A stretch of 41,103 nucleotides of DNA from Candidatus Muproteobacteria bacterium RBG_16_65_34 (GTDB lineage: Bacteria > Pseudomonadota > Gammaproteobacteria > Acidiferrobacterales > Sulfurifustaceae). Shown piece by piece: positions 1-7,072 of this stretch. The notes under the pieces are model-generated. The model made no database searches. It saw nothing but the letters and a program-made list of their open reading frames with translations, and was not told the DNA's origin. Position 1 is the first letter of the stretch, and each line of letters opens with the position of its first letter. The translations under genes and the position numbers were made by a program. Location: NCBI GenBank assembly GCA_001785115.1, contig MFSU01000039.1:1-41103 (forward strand). The letters run 5' to 3'.

Positions 1-647
1 GTGAAGGTCACTTCGGCCTCGCGCATGATCTTGGGATCGTGCGTGGAGAACACGAAGGTCGTGCCGAACTCATCGCGCATCGTCTTCATCAGCGCGATGA
101 TGCGGTAGGCGGTGTCGTGGTCGAGATTGGCCGTGGGCTCGTCGGCGAGCACGAGTTTGGCGTTGGTGGCGAGCGCGCGCGCCACGGCCACGCGCTGCTT
201 CTGCCCGCCCGAGAGCTGATCCGGGCGCTTGTCGGCCTGGTCCGTCATGCCCACCGCTTCGAGCAGCGCGCGCACACGCGCGCGGCGTGTCTCCGCCGGC
301 CAGTCCTGCACCATGAACAGCGGGTACTCGATGTTCTCGTAGGCCGAGAGCACCGGGATCAGGTTGAAGTCCTGGAAGATGAAACCGATGTTCGCGCCGC
401 GGAAATCCGCGGCCGCGCGCCGGTCGAGCGTGGCGACATCGGTGTCGAGCACCGTGAGTCGGCCTGCGCTCGGGTGGTCGAGGCAGCCGATCATGTTGAG
501 CAGCGTGCTCTTGCCGCTGCCGGAGGGACCGACGAAGCAGACGAACGAGGCGGGCGCGATGGTGAAGTCCACACCCTTGATCGCCTGCACCGCGACGTCG
601 CCGGCCTGGTAGCTCTTGGCGAGTTGCTGCGCCTCGATGAGCGGCAT
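1..647 (-). CDS. ABC transporter ATP-binding protein, LolD/MacB type (3' end beyond window)
   Basis: This is an ATPase subunit of a LolCDE/MacB-class ABC transporter that would power FtsX-type permeases from the cytoplasmic face. About 215 codons are present, and the C-terminus runs off the window at base 1. Visible motifs in order are Walker A GPSGSGKST, the Q-loop region GFIFQDFNLIPV, signature LSGGQKQR, Walker B LVLADEPT and the H-loop STHD. The ATG at 647 places the first strand MPLIEAQQLAKSY in the usual position, although no clear Shine-Dalgarno is seen. The gene follows the DUF302 gene by 24 nt and is probably co-transcribed with it. It is a paralogue of the ATPase at 9544-10233 (same signature region and the same DFNLIPV/SYNLIPV segment). 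Its permease partners should lie just outside the window. Confidence 0.93.
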   Translation of the reverse strand, partial: MPLIEAQQLAKSYQAGDVAVQAIKGVDFTIAPASFVCFVGPSGSGKSTLLNMIGCLDHPSAGRLTVLDTDVATLDRRAAADFRGANIGFIFQDFNLIPVLSAYENIEYPLFMVQDWPAETRRARVRALLEAVGMTDQADKRPDQLSGGQKQRVAVARALATNAKLVLADEPTANLDHDTAYRIIALMKTMRDEFGTTFVFSTHDPKIMREAEVTF

Positions 648-671
648 GGGTTTGGTTCGCCGTGGGTGGGT

Positions 672-1160
672 TTACTTGGCGATATTAAGCGCCTCTTTAA
701 CGATCTCGTCGAGCAGTTCTTCCACCGCCTTGAGCGAGGCCTTGGAGGCTTCCGAGCCCACGGGTTGCGGGTGGCGGTAGCCGACATAGACCTTCCTGGG
801 ATCGTCCGGCAGCGTGTAGAGCACGATGATGTACGGGCAGAAGACGATATTCGCTGGGTCGGCCTCCATCGTGCGGCGCGAAACCGTGGCCGAGCAGAAT
901 TGCAGCGACTCGGCCTTGCCGTAGACTTTTTTGGTCGCGCCGAGATCCTTGCCGGTGCGCGCGAGCATGTCGCCGATGTGGGAGGTGTGGTCGATGACCA
1001 GCCCGCGGTTGGTGATGGCGAGCACGATGTCTTCCTTGACGGTGTCGAAGTCGCCCTGCACGGCGTACAGCGCGAGATGCCCGGGGGCGGAGAGTTTCTG
1101 CGCGACGGAAATCGCCGGTAACCACAGGAGCACGGCAAGCGCCGCGACGTAGCGTTTCAT
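672..1160 (-). CDS. DUF302 domain protein with signal peptide
   Basis: This is a 162-residue exported protein. Residues 1-20 form a typical Sec signal peptide (MKRYVAALAVLLWLPAISVA, cleavage after SVA). The rest looks like a DUF302 domain: an N-terminal strand, a lone Cys in ESLQFCSA, and the FCPYIIVLYTLPDD core followed by VYVGYRHP. DUF302 proteins are small alpha/beta proteins of unproven function, often beside sulfur-oxidation or transport genes. The start is supported by a good ribosome-binding site (GGAGGA, about 6 nt upstream). The stop lies 24 nt before the ABC ATPase start, so an operon is likely and the protein may be a periplasmic accessory of that transporter. That role is inference from position only. 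Confidence 0.85.
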   Translation of the reverse strand: MKRYVAALAVLLWLPAISVAQKLSAPGHLALYAVQGDFDTVKEDIVLAITNRGLVIDHTSHIGDMLARTGKDLGATKKVYGKAESLQFCSATVSRRTMEADPANIVFCPYIIVLYTLPDDPRKVYVGYRHPQPVGSEASKASLKAVEELLDEIVKEALNIAK

Positions 1161-1291
1161 GGGTCCTCCGCTGGATGCCTTGAGTTTATGGTTCAGGATC
1201 GGTGTAACGGAATTGTTGTCTGCTGGACGCAGTATAACGCACGCGGCGCTCGCCCAGGATAGCGGCGCTTTCCTTGCGCTGCACGAATGAC

Positions 1292-1310
1292 GCCGCGCCG
1301 AGGGCGCGGC
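1292..1310 (-). terminator. GC-rich hairpin downstream of the small secreted protein gene
   Basis: This is a perfect 8-bp stem (GCCGCGCC / GGCGCGGC) with a 3-nt loop, starting 9 nt past the stop codon of the minus-strand gene at 1319-1687. The sequence that follows on the minus strand is only mildly T-rich, so it may be a weak terminator or an mRNA-end hairpin. Confidence 0.4.
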
Positions 1311-1318
1311 AGGATCGC

Positions 1319-1687
1319 TCAGTAACCGCCCATGCCGCGTCCCGGACCCATCCCGCCGCCGGGGCCCATGCGACCGGGACGCGCCGGCGGCTCCTCCGGC
1401 AGCGTGACGCCGCGCTCCTTGGCTCGGGCCACCATCTTCTCGTGGTGCTCGTTCCGGATCTTGGCGCGCTCCTCGGCGGTCTTGGCGGCGCGCATCGTGT
1501 TGCGGTACTCGGTGATTTCTTCCGACGTCATCATCTGCCGGCCGTATATCCGGTCCTGCTCCGGTTCTGTTTGTTGCGCCTGTGCCTGCGCACCCTGCGG
1601 CGGATTGATATCCCAGGCCCAGGCGGGTGCGCCGAGACCCAGGAGCAGCGCGCCGGCAAGGATTCCGTAAAGCGTGTGAGGTTTCAT
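1319..1687 (-). CDS. Small secreted Gly/Met/Pro-tailed protein
   Basis: This 122-residue protein has a clear signal peptide (MKPHTLYGILAGALLLGLGAPAWA). A charged helical segment follows, with IYGRQMMTSEEITEYR and AKTAEERAKIRNEHHEKM and many Glu, Arg and His residues. The tail is a low-complexity PGRMGPGGGMGPGRGMGG. I recognise the overall type (short periplasmic proteins with an IYG-MT-EE-EYR core) but know no function. The helical, Met/His-rich make-up loosely recalls Spy/CpxP-like metal or misfolding-response proteins, which is speculation. Two in-frame ATGs exist (1693 and 1687). GGAG lies immediately before the first, so spacing favours the second. The frame remains open upstream to 1894, but that extension is not protein-like. 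Confidence 0.75.
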   Translation of the reverse strand: MKPHTLYGILAGALLLGLGAPAWAWDINPPQGAQAQAQQTEPEQDRIYGRQMMTSEEITEYRNTMRAAKTAEERAKIRNEHHEKMVARAKERGVTLPEEPPARPGRMGPGGGMGPGRGMGGY

Positions 1688-1921
1688 GACCATCTCCGTT
1701 TCGGTGTCAGGGGTATTGTTCCGTGAAGGGGAAACATCTATCAGTCGCTCGGGCGCAAAACTTTGATGCCCGTCAATTTTTCGGGGGACATCCGACAGCG
1801 CTCCGGCGTGCCCGATGCCGGGCACGAAAGGTCTCGAATCGCCGGATGCCATCGGGGATTTCACAGGGTGAGAACCGACCGGCTTCCCCGCCACTTATAG
1901 TCCCATAAAAATTAATGAATA

Positions 1922-1948
1922 TTGATTTGATCGGCAGTCTTCTATAGT
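1922..1948 (+). promoter_or_regulatory. Possible sigma-70-type promoter of the CBS gene
   Basis: TTGATT (1922-1927) and TATAGT (1943-1948) are separated by 15 nt, slightly short of the ideal 17. They lie in the only AT-rich stretch of the 311-nt gap 1688-1998, about 50 nt before the CBS start codon. I see no gene, tandem repeat or strong hairpin in the rest of that gap. Confidence 0.3.
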
Positions 1949-1998
1949 GGAATTGGATGCATCACTTAATTCCCGTGTTCTAAGGAAAGGAGAAAGCC

Positions 1999-2538
1999 AT
2001 GCTCGTGAAAGACATCATGCATACCGAGGTCAAGACCGCGACGCCCGATACCCGTATCCGCGATGTCGCCGTCGTGATGTGCCTGCACAAGATCAGCGGC
2101 GTGCCGGTCGTTGACAGCGACAACACTATCATCGGCGTGCTTTCGGAAAAGGATATTCTTAAGGCCATGTATCCGGATGTCGCCGAATACATGCAGAACG
2201 GCCGCCCCGATTTCGAGGGTCTGGAAGGCCAGTATCACGATGTCCTGAATCGGCGCGTCGGCGATCTCATGACGTCGAAGGTTTTTACGGTGAGTCCCGA
2301 GATTCCGGTCCTCAAGGCCGTTTCCATCATGGTCGTTCACAAGATCCGCCGCATCCCGGTGGCCGAGAACGGCAAGCTCGTCGGGATCATCAGCATCGGC
2401 GACGTGCACAAGGCGATTTTCCAGACGAGCCTGGACGCGGCGCGGCGCGCCGAGAGCCACGGTACGGACACGGCCGGTATGATCGGCCGGCAGCCCAAGG
2501 CGGAGGCGGCGCGCCCGGTCGGTACCCGGACGCACTAG
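1999..2538 (+). CDS. Two-CBS-domain (Bateman module) protein
   Basis: This 179-residue cytoplasmic protein consists of a CBS pair. CBS1 spans about residues 1-60 (MLVKDIMHTEVKTATPDTRI ... ISGVPVVD ... GVLSEKDIL). CBS2 spans about 88-142 (VGDLMTSKVFTVSPEIPV ... IRRIPVAENGKLVGIISIGDV). The last 35 residues are charged and probably disordered. CBS pairs bind adenine nucleotides and act as energy or redox sensors. With no catalytic domain this one would work in trans, and the target is unknown. The start is decided by a strong AAGGAAAGGAG about 7 nt upstream of ATG. The gene stands alone on its strand, and an array of short repeats follows the stop codon. Confidence 0.9.
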   Translation: MLVKDIMHTEVKTATPDTRIRDVAVVMCLHKISGVPVVDSDNTIIGVLSEKDILKAMYPDVAEYMQNGRPDFEGLEGQYHDVLNRRVGDLMTSKVFTVSPEIPVLKAVSIMVVHKIRRIPVAENGKLVGIISIGDVHKAIFQTSLDAARRAESHGTDTAGMIGRQPKAEAARPVGTRTH

Positions 2539-2565
2539 GGAAGTTCCGATTAAGTATGATTATTT

Positions 2566-2590
2566 GACGCGAAGGCGCGAAGGCGCAAAG
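2566..2590. repeat. Single arm of the 8-nt-unit intergenic repeat (gcgcaaag family)
   Basis: There are three 8-nt units (acgcgaag, gcgcgaag, gcgcaaag) just after the CBS gene. The same unit family occurs as inverted pairs at 10245-10326 and 20546-20614 and as a single arm at 18125-18141. No inverted partner is visible here. Confidence 0.7.
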
Positions 2591-2624
2591 AACGTTGATG
2601 GGGCTGGCAGAGATCAGCAATCGG

Positions 2625-2778
2625 CCGATAGCCCATAGCCCATAGCCCATAGCCCATAGCCCATAGCCGATAGCCGATAGCCGATAGCCGATAGCTGTTA
2701 GCTGTTAGCTAAAGGCTAAAAGCTAAAGGCTAAAGGCTAAAGGCTAAAGGCTAAAGGCTAAAGGCTAAAGGCTAAAGG
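2625..2778. repeat. Heptanucleotide tandem array of 22 units in blocks
   Basis: Twenty-two contiguous 7-nt units fill the gap between the convergent CBS and ROK genes. They are one CCGATAG, five CCCATAG, four CCGATAG, two CTGTTAG, one CTAAAGG, one CTAAAAG and eight CTAAAGG. Units are homogeneous within a block and change by one or a few bases between blocks, as expected from slippage spreading successive variants. There is no spacer between units, so this is not CRISPR. Seven is not a multiple of three, so it is not a coding repeat. A second heptamer array is at 12932-13007. Confidence 0.97.
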
Positions 2779-2790
2779 CTGTACGTACCT

Positions 2791-3738
2791 TCACGTCTCC
2801 TCGGGCGTCCAGAGCTGTGCGGCCCCGCGCACGCCGGAGGAATCGCCGTGGACGTTGGGGAGGATCGCGGTGCGCAGCTCGTCGTTGGCCGCTCCCGTCG
2901 TCCTGTCTCCCGCGACATTCGTACATCCATGTACAGCAAAGACGTGGCGCGCGACTGCGGCGCGGCCTTCTGCATAAAGCCGCGCGATGTTCGACATCCC
3001 ACCGCCCAGCACCACCGCGTGCGGGTCGAGGATATTGATGACCGCGGCGAGCGCGCGCCCGAAGCGACCTAAGAACCGCTGCATTGCGGCCTCGGCCGCG
3101 GCATCGCCCGCCTCCGCGCGCACCACGATGGCTTGCGCATCCAACGCGGAATTACCTCCATGCGCGCGGTAGTCGCGCGCGAGCCCCGGCCCCGAGAGAA
3201 AGGTCTCCACGCAGCCGCGCTTGCCGCAGTAGCACGGCGGTCCGTCGGGCTCGAGCACGTTGTGGCCCCATTCGCCGGCAACGTGCTGCAAGCCTTCCAG
3301 CAGCTTTCCGTGCGCAACGATCCCGCCGCCCACGCCCGTGCCCAGGATGACGCCGAAGACGACCGCGTGTCCGCGGCCCGCGCCGTCGAGCGCCTCGGAA
3401 AGCGCGAAGCAGTTGGCGTCGTTGGCGATGCGGATCGGGCGCGCGAGTAGCCGCTCGAGATCCTCGCGGATCGGGCGGCCGTTCAAGCAAACGGTGTTGG
3501 AGTTTTTGAGGCAACCGGTGCGCGTCGAGATCGCGCCCGGTGTGCCGATGCCCACGCGGCAGGGCACGCCCGCACGGCGTTCGAGGTCAGTCACGAGATC
3601 GCGGATGTTAGCGAGGATGGCCTCGTAGCCTTCTGCCTGCGGGGTCGGGCGGCGCTCGCGAAAAAGCATCTCGCCGCCGTTGTCCAGGACAACGCCTTCG
3701 GTCTTGGTGCCGCCGAGGTCCAGTCCAACTCTTAACAT
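2791..3738 (-). CDS. ROK-family sugar kinase
   Basis: This is a 315-residue ROK kinase (fructokinase, glucokinase and N-acetylhexosamine kinase group) that phosphorylates a hexose with ATP in the cytoplasm. The N-terminal phosphate-binding segment GLDLGGTKTEG is at residues 5-15. The sugar-binding loop has NDANCFALSEA and GVILGTGVGGGIV. The zinc-binding ROK signature GHNVLEP ... CYCGKRGCVETFLSGPGL is complete, and the adenosine segment is VLGGGMSN. The exact sugar cannot be read from sequence. ATG at 3738 is chosen because the ROK fold begins at once. The frame stays open to 3897, but that extension translates a hairpin repeat. The gene converges on the CBS gene across the heptamer array. Confidence 0.92.
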   Translation of the reverse strand: MLRVGLDLGGTKTEGVVLDNGGEMLFRERRPTPQAEGYEAILANIRDLVTDLERRAGVPCRVGIGTPGAISTRTGCLKNSNTVCLNGRPIREDLERLLARPIRIANDANCFALSEALDGAGRGHAVVFGVILGTGVGGGIVAHGKLLEGLQHVAGEWGHNVLEPDGPPCYCGKRGCVETFLSGPGLARDYRAHGGNSALDAQAIVVRAEAGDAAAEAAMQRFLGRFGRALAAVINILDPHAVVLGGGMSNIARLYAEGRAAVARHVFAVHGCTNVAGDRTTGAANDELRTAILPNVHGDSSGVRGAAQLWTPEET

Positions 3739-3755
3739 AGATTTTCGCCGACTCC

Positions 3756-3872
3756 CCCTCTCCCGCGACAGCGGGAGAGGGCAAGGGGTGAGGGTTCCTT
3801 CGACATTTCTTTCACCAACTCCCCCAAAGTGAATGAGTGCGCGCTCTCGCGCGGCCTCGTTCACTCTGGGAG
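3756..3872. repeat. Two adjacent palindromic hairpins upstream of the ROK gene
   Basis: The first hairpin is a perfect 11-bp stem (3756-3766 with 3771-3781, loop GACA), a C-rich strand against a G-rich strand. The second is a 25-nt imperfect dyad (3819-3843 with 3848-3872). Together they lie between the amidotransferase stop at 3940 and the ROK start at 3738. They are probably mobile or REP-like intergenic hairpins that would also act on the transcript as structure. They have no T-run on either strand. Confidence 0.8.
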
Positions 3873-3939
3873 AGGGGAAGTAGGTGAGAATCTCCATTCC
3901 GGTCGGAAGTAGGTGAGCGTCTATATTTCGAGTGGGGCA

Positions 3940-4656
3940 TCATCCGAGGCCCTGCACCCAGCGGTCGTAGAAGACGTCGGCGATGCGTTGCATGCGCGCC
4001 ACGCGCGCCTCGAGGTCCAGGCACTGCTCGGCCTCGGTCTGCACCGTGGCGGTCGCGCCCGCGGCGCGCGCCTGCGCGATCTCTTCGGCCCCGGTGCGCG
4101 CCCAGTCGCGCACCATCGCGGCGGTCATTTCGACGTGGCACTGAAACGCCAGGGTCTTTCCGATCGCAAAGGCCTGGTTGGCGCAGTCGCGCGAGGCGAG
4201 GATGCGCGTCGCCCCCGGCGGGATCGAGAAGGTCTCGCCGTGCCAGTGGTAGACCTCGAATTCGCCCGGCAGTCCCCCCATCCACGCGCGCGCCTGCGGG
4301 TTGTCGTTGCGGCGCACCGGCAGCCAGCCGATCTCCTTGACCGGATTTTTCGTGATGCCACCGCCGAGCGCCCGGGAGATCAACTGGCCCCCGAGGCAGT
4401 GGCCGAGCACGGGGATATCCGCATCCACGGCCTGCTTAATAAGGTGCAGCACCTTCGGGATCCAGGGCAGCGGGTCGTTCACGCTCATCGGGCCGCCCAT
4501 GAACACAAGCGCGGGGATTCCGGCTATGCTTTCAGGCACAGGGTCGTTCCGGTCGACGCGGACCAGGCGGTGACGCAGGCCGCGGCGGTCGAGGTAGTCC
4601 CCGAGATACCCCGGGCCCTCGTGCGGGACGTGGCGGAAGATCAGGATCTCGTTCAT
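3940..4656 (-). CDS. Class I glutamine amidotransferase (GMP-synthase-like)
   Basis: This 238-residue cytoplasmic protein has a class I glutamine amidotransferase fold. The nucleophile elbow is GHCLGGQ at about residues 86-92. A catalytic His and acid lie in QCHVEM near residue 179. FMGGPMSVND is the typical oxyanion-side segment. The YHWHGETFSIP segment is also typical of stand-alone GMP-synthase-like amidotransferases, which may hydrolyse glutamine or act on gamma-glutamyl compounds. The substrate is unknown. ATG at 4656 gives the canonical start MNEILIFRHVPHEGPGYL. The gene is divergent from the protease gene at 4703, with 46 nt between starts. The longer frame, open to 4989, overlaps that gene antisense and is rejected. 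Confidence 0.9.
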   Translation of the reverse strand: MNEILIFRHVPHEGPGYLGDYLDRRGLRHRLVRVDRNDPVPESIAGIPALVFMGGPMSVNDPLPWIPKVLHLIKQAVDADIPVLGHCLGGQLISRALGGGITKNPVKEIGWLPVRRNDNPQARAWMGGLPGEFEVYHWHGETFSIPPGATRILASRDCANQAFAIGKTLAFQCHVEMTAAMVRDWARTGAEEIAQARAAGATATVQTEAEQCLDLEARVARMQRIADVFYDRWVQGLG

Positions 4657-4702
4657 GCGCGGGATTTTATCGGCGTTCGCCGGTTTTAGGAATACGAATC
4701 GT

Positions 4703-5347
4703 ATGCGTCGGTCACTGCTCCTTATACTTATGATGAGCGCGCTCGCGCCGTCGGTGCAGGCCGCGGAGAAGCTCGCGCTGCACGCGCTCTTCAAGGACAA
4801 GGCCATTCTGCTCATCGACGGCGCCCGGCGGGTCCTGACCACGGGCGAGACAAGCCCCGAGGGGGTGAAGCTCATCGCCACCGATACCCGCGAGGAGACC
4901 GCGGAGATCGAGCGGGACGGCCGGCGCCAGGTGCTTACGCTCGGTGTTGTCGCGTCAGCCCTCGTGCCGGAGGGGAAGGGCCGCGTCATGCTCTTCGCCG
5001 AGTCGAACGGCCACTACCATACCGATGGGCTCATCAACGGCAAGGCCGTGCGCTTTCTCGTGGACACGGGCGCAACCGCGGTCGCCCTGAGCGGCGCGGC
5101 GGCCGAACGCATCGGCATCGACTACCGGCGCAACGGCCGCCCCGGGATCGCACAGACCGCCGCGGGCATGGTGCGCACCTATAATCTCACGCTCTTCAGC
5201 GTCCAGGTCGGCGAGATCGTGCTGTACAACGTCGAGGCCGGCGTGATCGAAGGTAATTTCCCGACTGAGGTGCTCCTGGGCATGTCGTTCCTCGGGCAGC
5301 TCGACATGAAGCGCGATGCCGACAAAATGGAGCTCAGGCAGCGCTGA
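4703..5347 (+). CDS. Retropepsin-like clan AA aspartic protease (TIGR02281-like), exported
   Basis: This 214-residue protein has a signal peptide (MRRSLLLILMMSALAPSVQAA). A linker of about 90 residues follows, then a single-lobe retroviral-type aspartic protease domain. That domain starts at SNGHYHTDGLINGKAVRFLV and contains the catalytic DTGAT, followed by VALSGAAAERIGI. It ends with the typical LLGMSFLGQLDMKRDADKMEL flap and second psi-loop. Proteins of this type act as homodimers because each chain supplies one Asp. The physiological substrate in proteobacteria is not known. ATG 4703 is preferred over ATG 4655 because it begins the signal peptide. The next gene follows after 30 nt and may be co-transcribed. 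Confidence 0.88.
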   Translation: MRRSLLLILMMSALAPSVQAAEKLALHALFKDKAILLIDGARRVLTTGETSPEGVKLIATDTREETAEIERDGRRQVLTLGVVASALVPEGKGRVMLFAESNGHYHTDGLINGKAVRFLVDTGATAVALSGAAAERIGIDYRRNGRPGIAQTAAGMVRTYNLTLFSVQVGEIVLYNVEAGVIEGNFPTEVLLGMSFLGQLDMKRDADKMELRQR

Positions 5348-5377
5348 GCGCGGGCGCAAGCGCCGTCTCCTTCACGC

Positions 5378-6097
5378 ATGGGACCGAATCTCGTCGAGTA
5401 CCGTTTTCACCTTCCGGGCGGCGCCAGTCACCGCATCGTCGTCGGGCTCGATCCCGCGACCCTCGAAGCGCGCGCCGGCGGTTCCGGCGAGCTCCCGGAT
5501 TGGACGCGGCTTGAGTTCCATAAATGTCCGAACTGCCCGCTCACGCCGGCGCAGTCCCCGCATTGCCCGGCGGCGGTGGGCCTGGTCGAGCTCACGCGGA
5601 TGGGTGCGGAGCTGCTCTCGCACGATGAGCTCGAGGTCGAGGTGGTCACGCCCGCGCGCACGGTCGCGGGCCGCACGACCGCGCAGCGCGCGGTGAGTTC
5701 CCTCATGGGACTTTCGATCGCCACGAGCGGCTGTCCGCACACGCGCTTTTTCAAGACCATGGCGCACTTTCATTTGCCTTTTGCCACGGAAGAAGAAACA
5801 ATCTTCCGCGCCGTGTCGGTCTATCTCATGGGCCAGTATTTCCGCCGGCGCGCCGGCGAGACCCCGGACTGGGAGCTGGAGGGTCTGAATCGGATTTACC
5901 GGGACGTCCAGACGATCAATACGCAACTCGCGCATCGTCTGCGCGCCGCCAGCAGTAAGGACGCGGCGGTCAATGCGGTGATCCTGCTCGATCTCCTGGC
6001 CAAGGCGGTCCCGGACTCGGTCGCGGACTCGCTCGAGGAGATCCGGCGCCTGTTCCCGTTTTTCGTCTCCGGGTCCGGGGGCGCGCGACCGCCGTAG
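5378..6097 (+). CDS. Conserved hypothetical protein with CPNCP cysteine cluster
   Basis: This is a 239-residue protein without signal peptide or membrane segment. The first 45 residues form a strand-rich region (VEYRFHLPGGASHRIVVGLD). Next comes a Cys cluster KCPNCPL ... HCPAAVG (about residues 49-65) that could bind a metal, then a further SGCPH at about 128-132. The C-terminal third is helical (EIRRLFPFF near the end). I recall uncharacterised DUF families of this layout (possibly DUF6901) but cannot confirm it. It sits 30 nt after the aspartic protease and 42 nt before the LolA-like gene, so all may be one transcript. No strong ribosome-binding site is seen, and the start could move by a few codons. 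Confidence 0.7.
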   Translation: MGPNLVEYRFHLPGGASHRIVVGLDPATLEARAGGSGELPDWTRLEFHKCPNCPLTPAQSPHCPAAVGLVELTRMGAELLSHDELEVEVVTPARTVAGRTTAQRAVSSLMGLSIATSGCPHTRFFKTMAHFHLPFATEEETIFRAVSVYLMGQYFRRRAGETPDWELEGLNRIYRDVQTINTQLAHRLRAASSKDAAVNAVILLDLLAKAVPDSVADSLEEIRRLFPFFVSGSGGARPP

Positions 6098-6139
6098 CGG
6101 GCGAACCGGCCGGCGCGGTGCGGTAGAATAAGGAATCGG

Positions 6140-6907
6140 ATGCCACCAAAAACCAAAGCGCTTTATTTAACCCTCGCCGCGCTCGCCCTGATCCTCCCGG
6201 CGCGCGCCGCGGCGCAGGACGCCGCCACGATCGTGAAGACGGCGATCGACTACTGGCGCGACGTGTCGTCCTATTCGGTCGTGGACATGACCATCCACCG
6301 CCCGGACTGGAAGCGCACCATGACGATCCGTGTGTGGACCCGCGGGCAGAAGGAATCGCTCGTGCGCGTGAGCGCGCCCCCGAAGGACGCCGGCAACGCC
6401 ACGCTCCTCCTCGACAACGACATGTGGAGCTTCAGCCCCAAGATCAACCGCGTCATCAAGATCCCCTCGAGCATGATGAACCAGGGCTGGATGGGATCGG
6501 ACTTCTCCAACAACGATCTCGCCAAGGCCGACGACCTCATCGAGCAGTACACGCACAAGCTGCTGCGCACCGAGACGCACGAGGGCCGCAAGGTCTATGT
6601 GATCGAATCCACGCCCCTGGAGACCGCGCCGGTGGTGTGGGGGCGCGAGGTGGTGAAGGTCCGCGACGATTGGATCATCCTGGAACATGCGTTCTACGAC
6701 CAGCAGGATGCGCTCGTGAAGAAGCTCGTGACCTCCGAAATCCGGCCCATGGGCGGCAAGACCGTCGCCGCGCGCGAGCGCATGCAGAGAGCGGACAAGC
6801 CCGGCGAGTGGACCGAGGTGGTGACGCGGGAGGTGCAGTTCGGGATCGACGTGCCGGCGAGCATCTTCACGCTCGCCAACCTGCGCAATCCCAGGGAACA
6901 AAGGTGA
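6140..6907 (+). CDS. Outer-membrane lipoprotein-sorting protein (LolA-like, PF17131 type)
   Basis: This 255-residue periplasmic protein has a signal peptide ending ALILPARAAA|QD. The mature part matches the LolA-like family linked to ABC or RND exporters: AIDYWRDVSSYSVVDMTI, RTMTIRVWTRGQKESLVRV, PKDAGNATLL, MWSFSPKINRVIKIPSSMM and SDFSNNDLAKADDL. These proteins form a half-barrel with a hydrophobic cavity and are thought to carry lipids or lipoproteins across the periplasm. The gene precedes two FtsX-type permeases, a LolD-like ATPase and an outer-membrane barrel, all on the same strand. It therefore most likely acts as the carrier between inner-membrane extraction and the outer membrane. An inverted repeat element starts directly after the stop codon. 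Confidence 0.9.
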   Translation: MPPKTKALYLTLAALALILPARAAAQDAATIVKTAIDYWRDVSSYSVVDMTIHRPDWKRTMTIRVWTRGQKESLVRVSAPPKDAGNATLLLDNDMWSFSPKINRVIKIPSSMMNQGWMGSDFSNNDLAKADDLIEQYTHKLLRTETHEGRKVYVIESTPLETAPVVWGREVVKVRDDWIILEHAFYDQQDALVKKLVTSEIRPMGGKTVAARERMQRADKPGEWTEVVTREVQFGIDVPASIFTLANLRNPREQR

Positions 6908-7061
6908 AACCGCAGATGAACGCAGATGAACGCAGATCAATAACGCTGGTTCTTGTTTGGCGGCGCTACTGAAAACGACCGTGTTCTCAATGCGTCGAAC
7001 GATCTCACAGTATTGCGGGCTGATCTATTTTATCTGCGTTAATCTGCGTTCATCTGCGGTT
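6908..7061. repeat. Inverted-arm element of 10-nt units (cgcagatgaa family)
   Basis: The left arm 6908-6937 and right arm 7032-7061 are 30-nt inverted repeats with 29 of 30 positions matching. Each arm consists of three 10-nt units. The 94-nt spacer has no coding potential that I can see. The left arm begins immediately after the LolA-like stop codon, and the right arm ends 11 nt before the permease start. The permease therefore has no normal space for a Shine-Dalgarno outside the repeat. The same family recurs at 11577-11608 and 33196-33308. Confidence 0.95.
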
Positions 7062-7072
7062 CCAAGAATTAT

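Noticed and set aside
2625-2778. CRISPR array
   Set aside because: The units are 7 nt with no spacers, and no cas gene is nearby.
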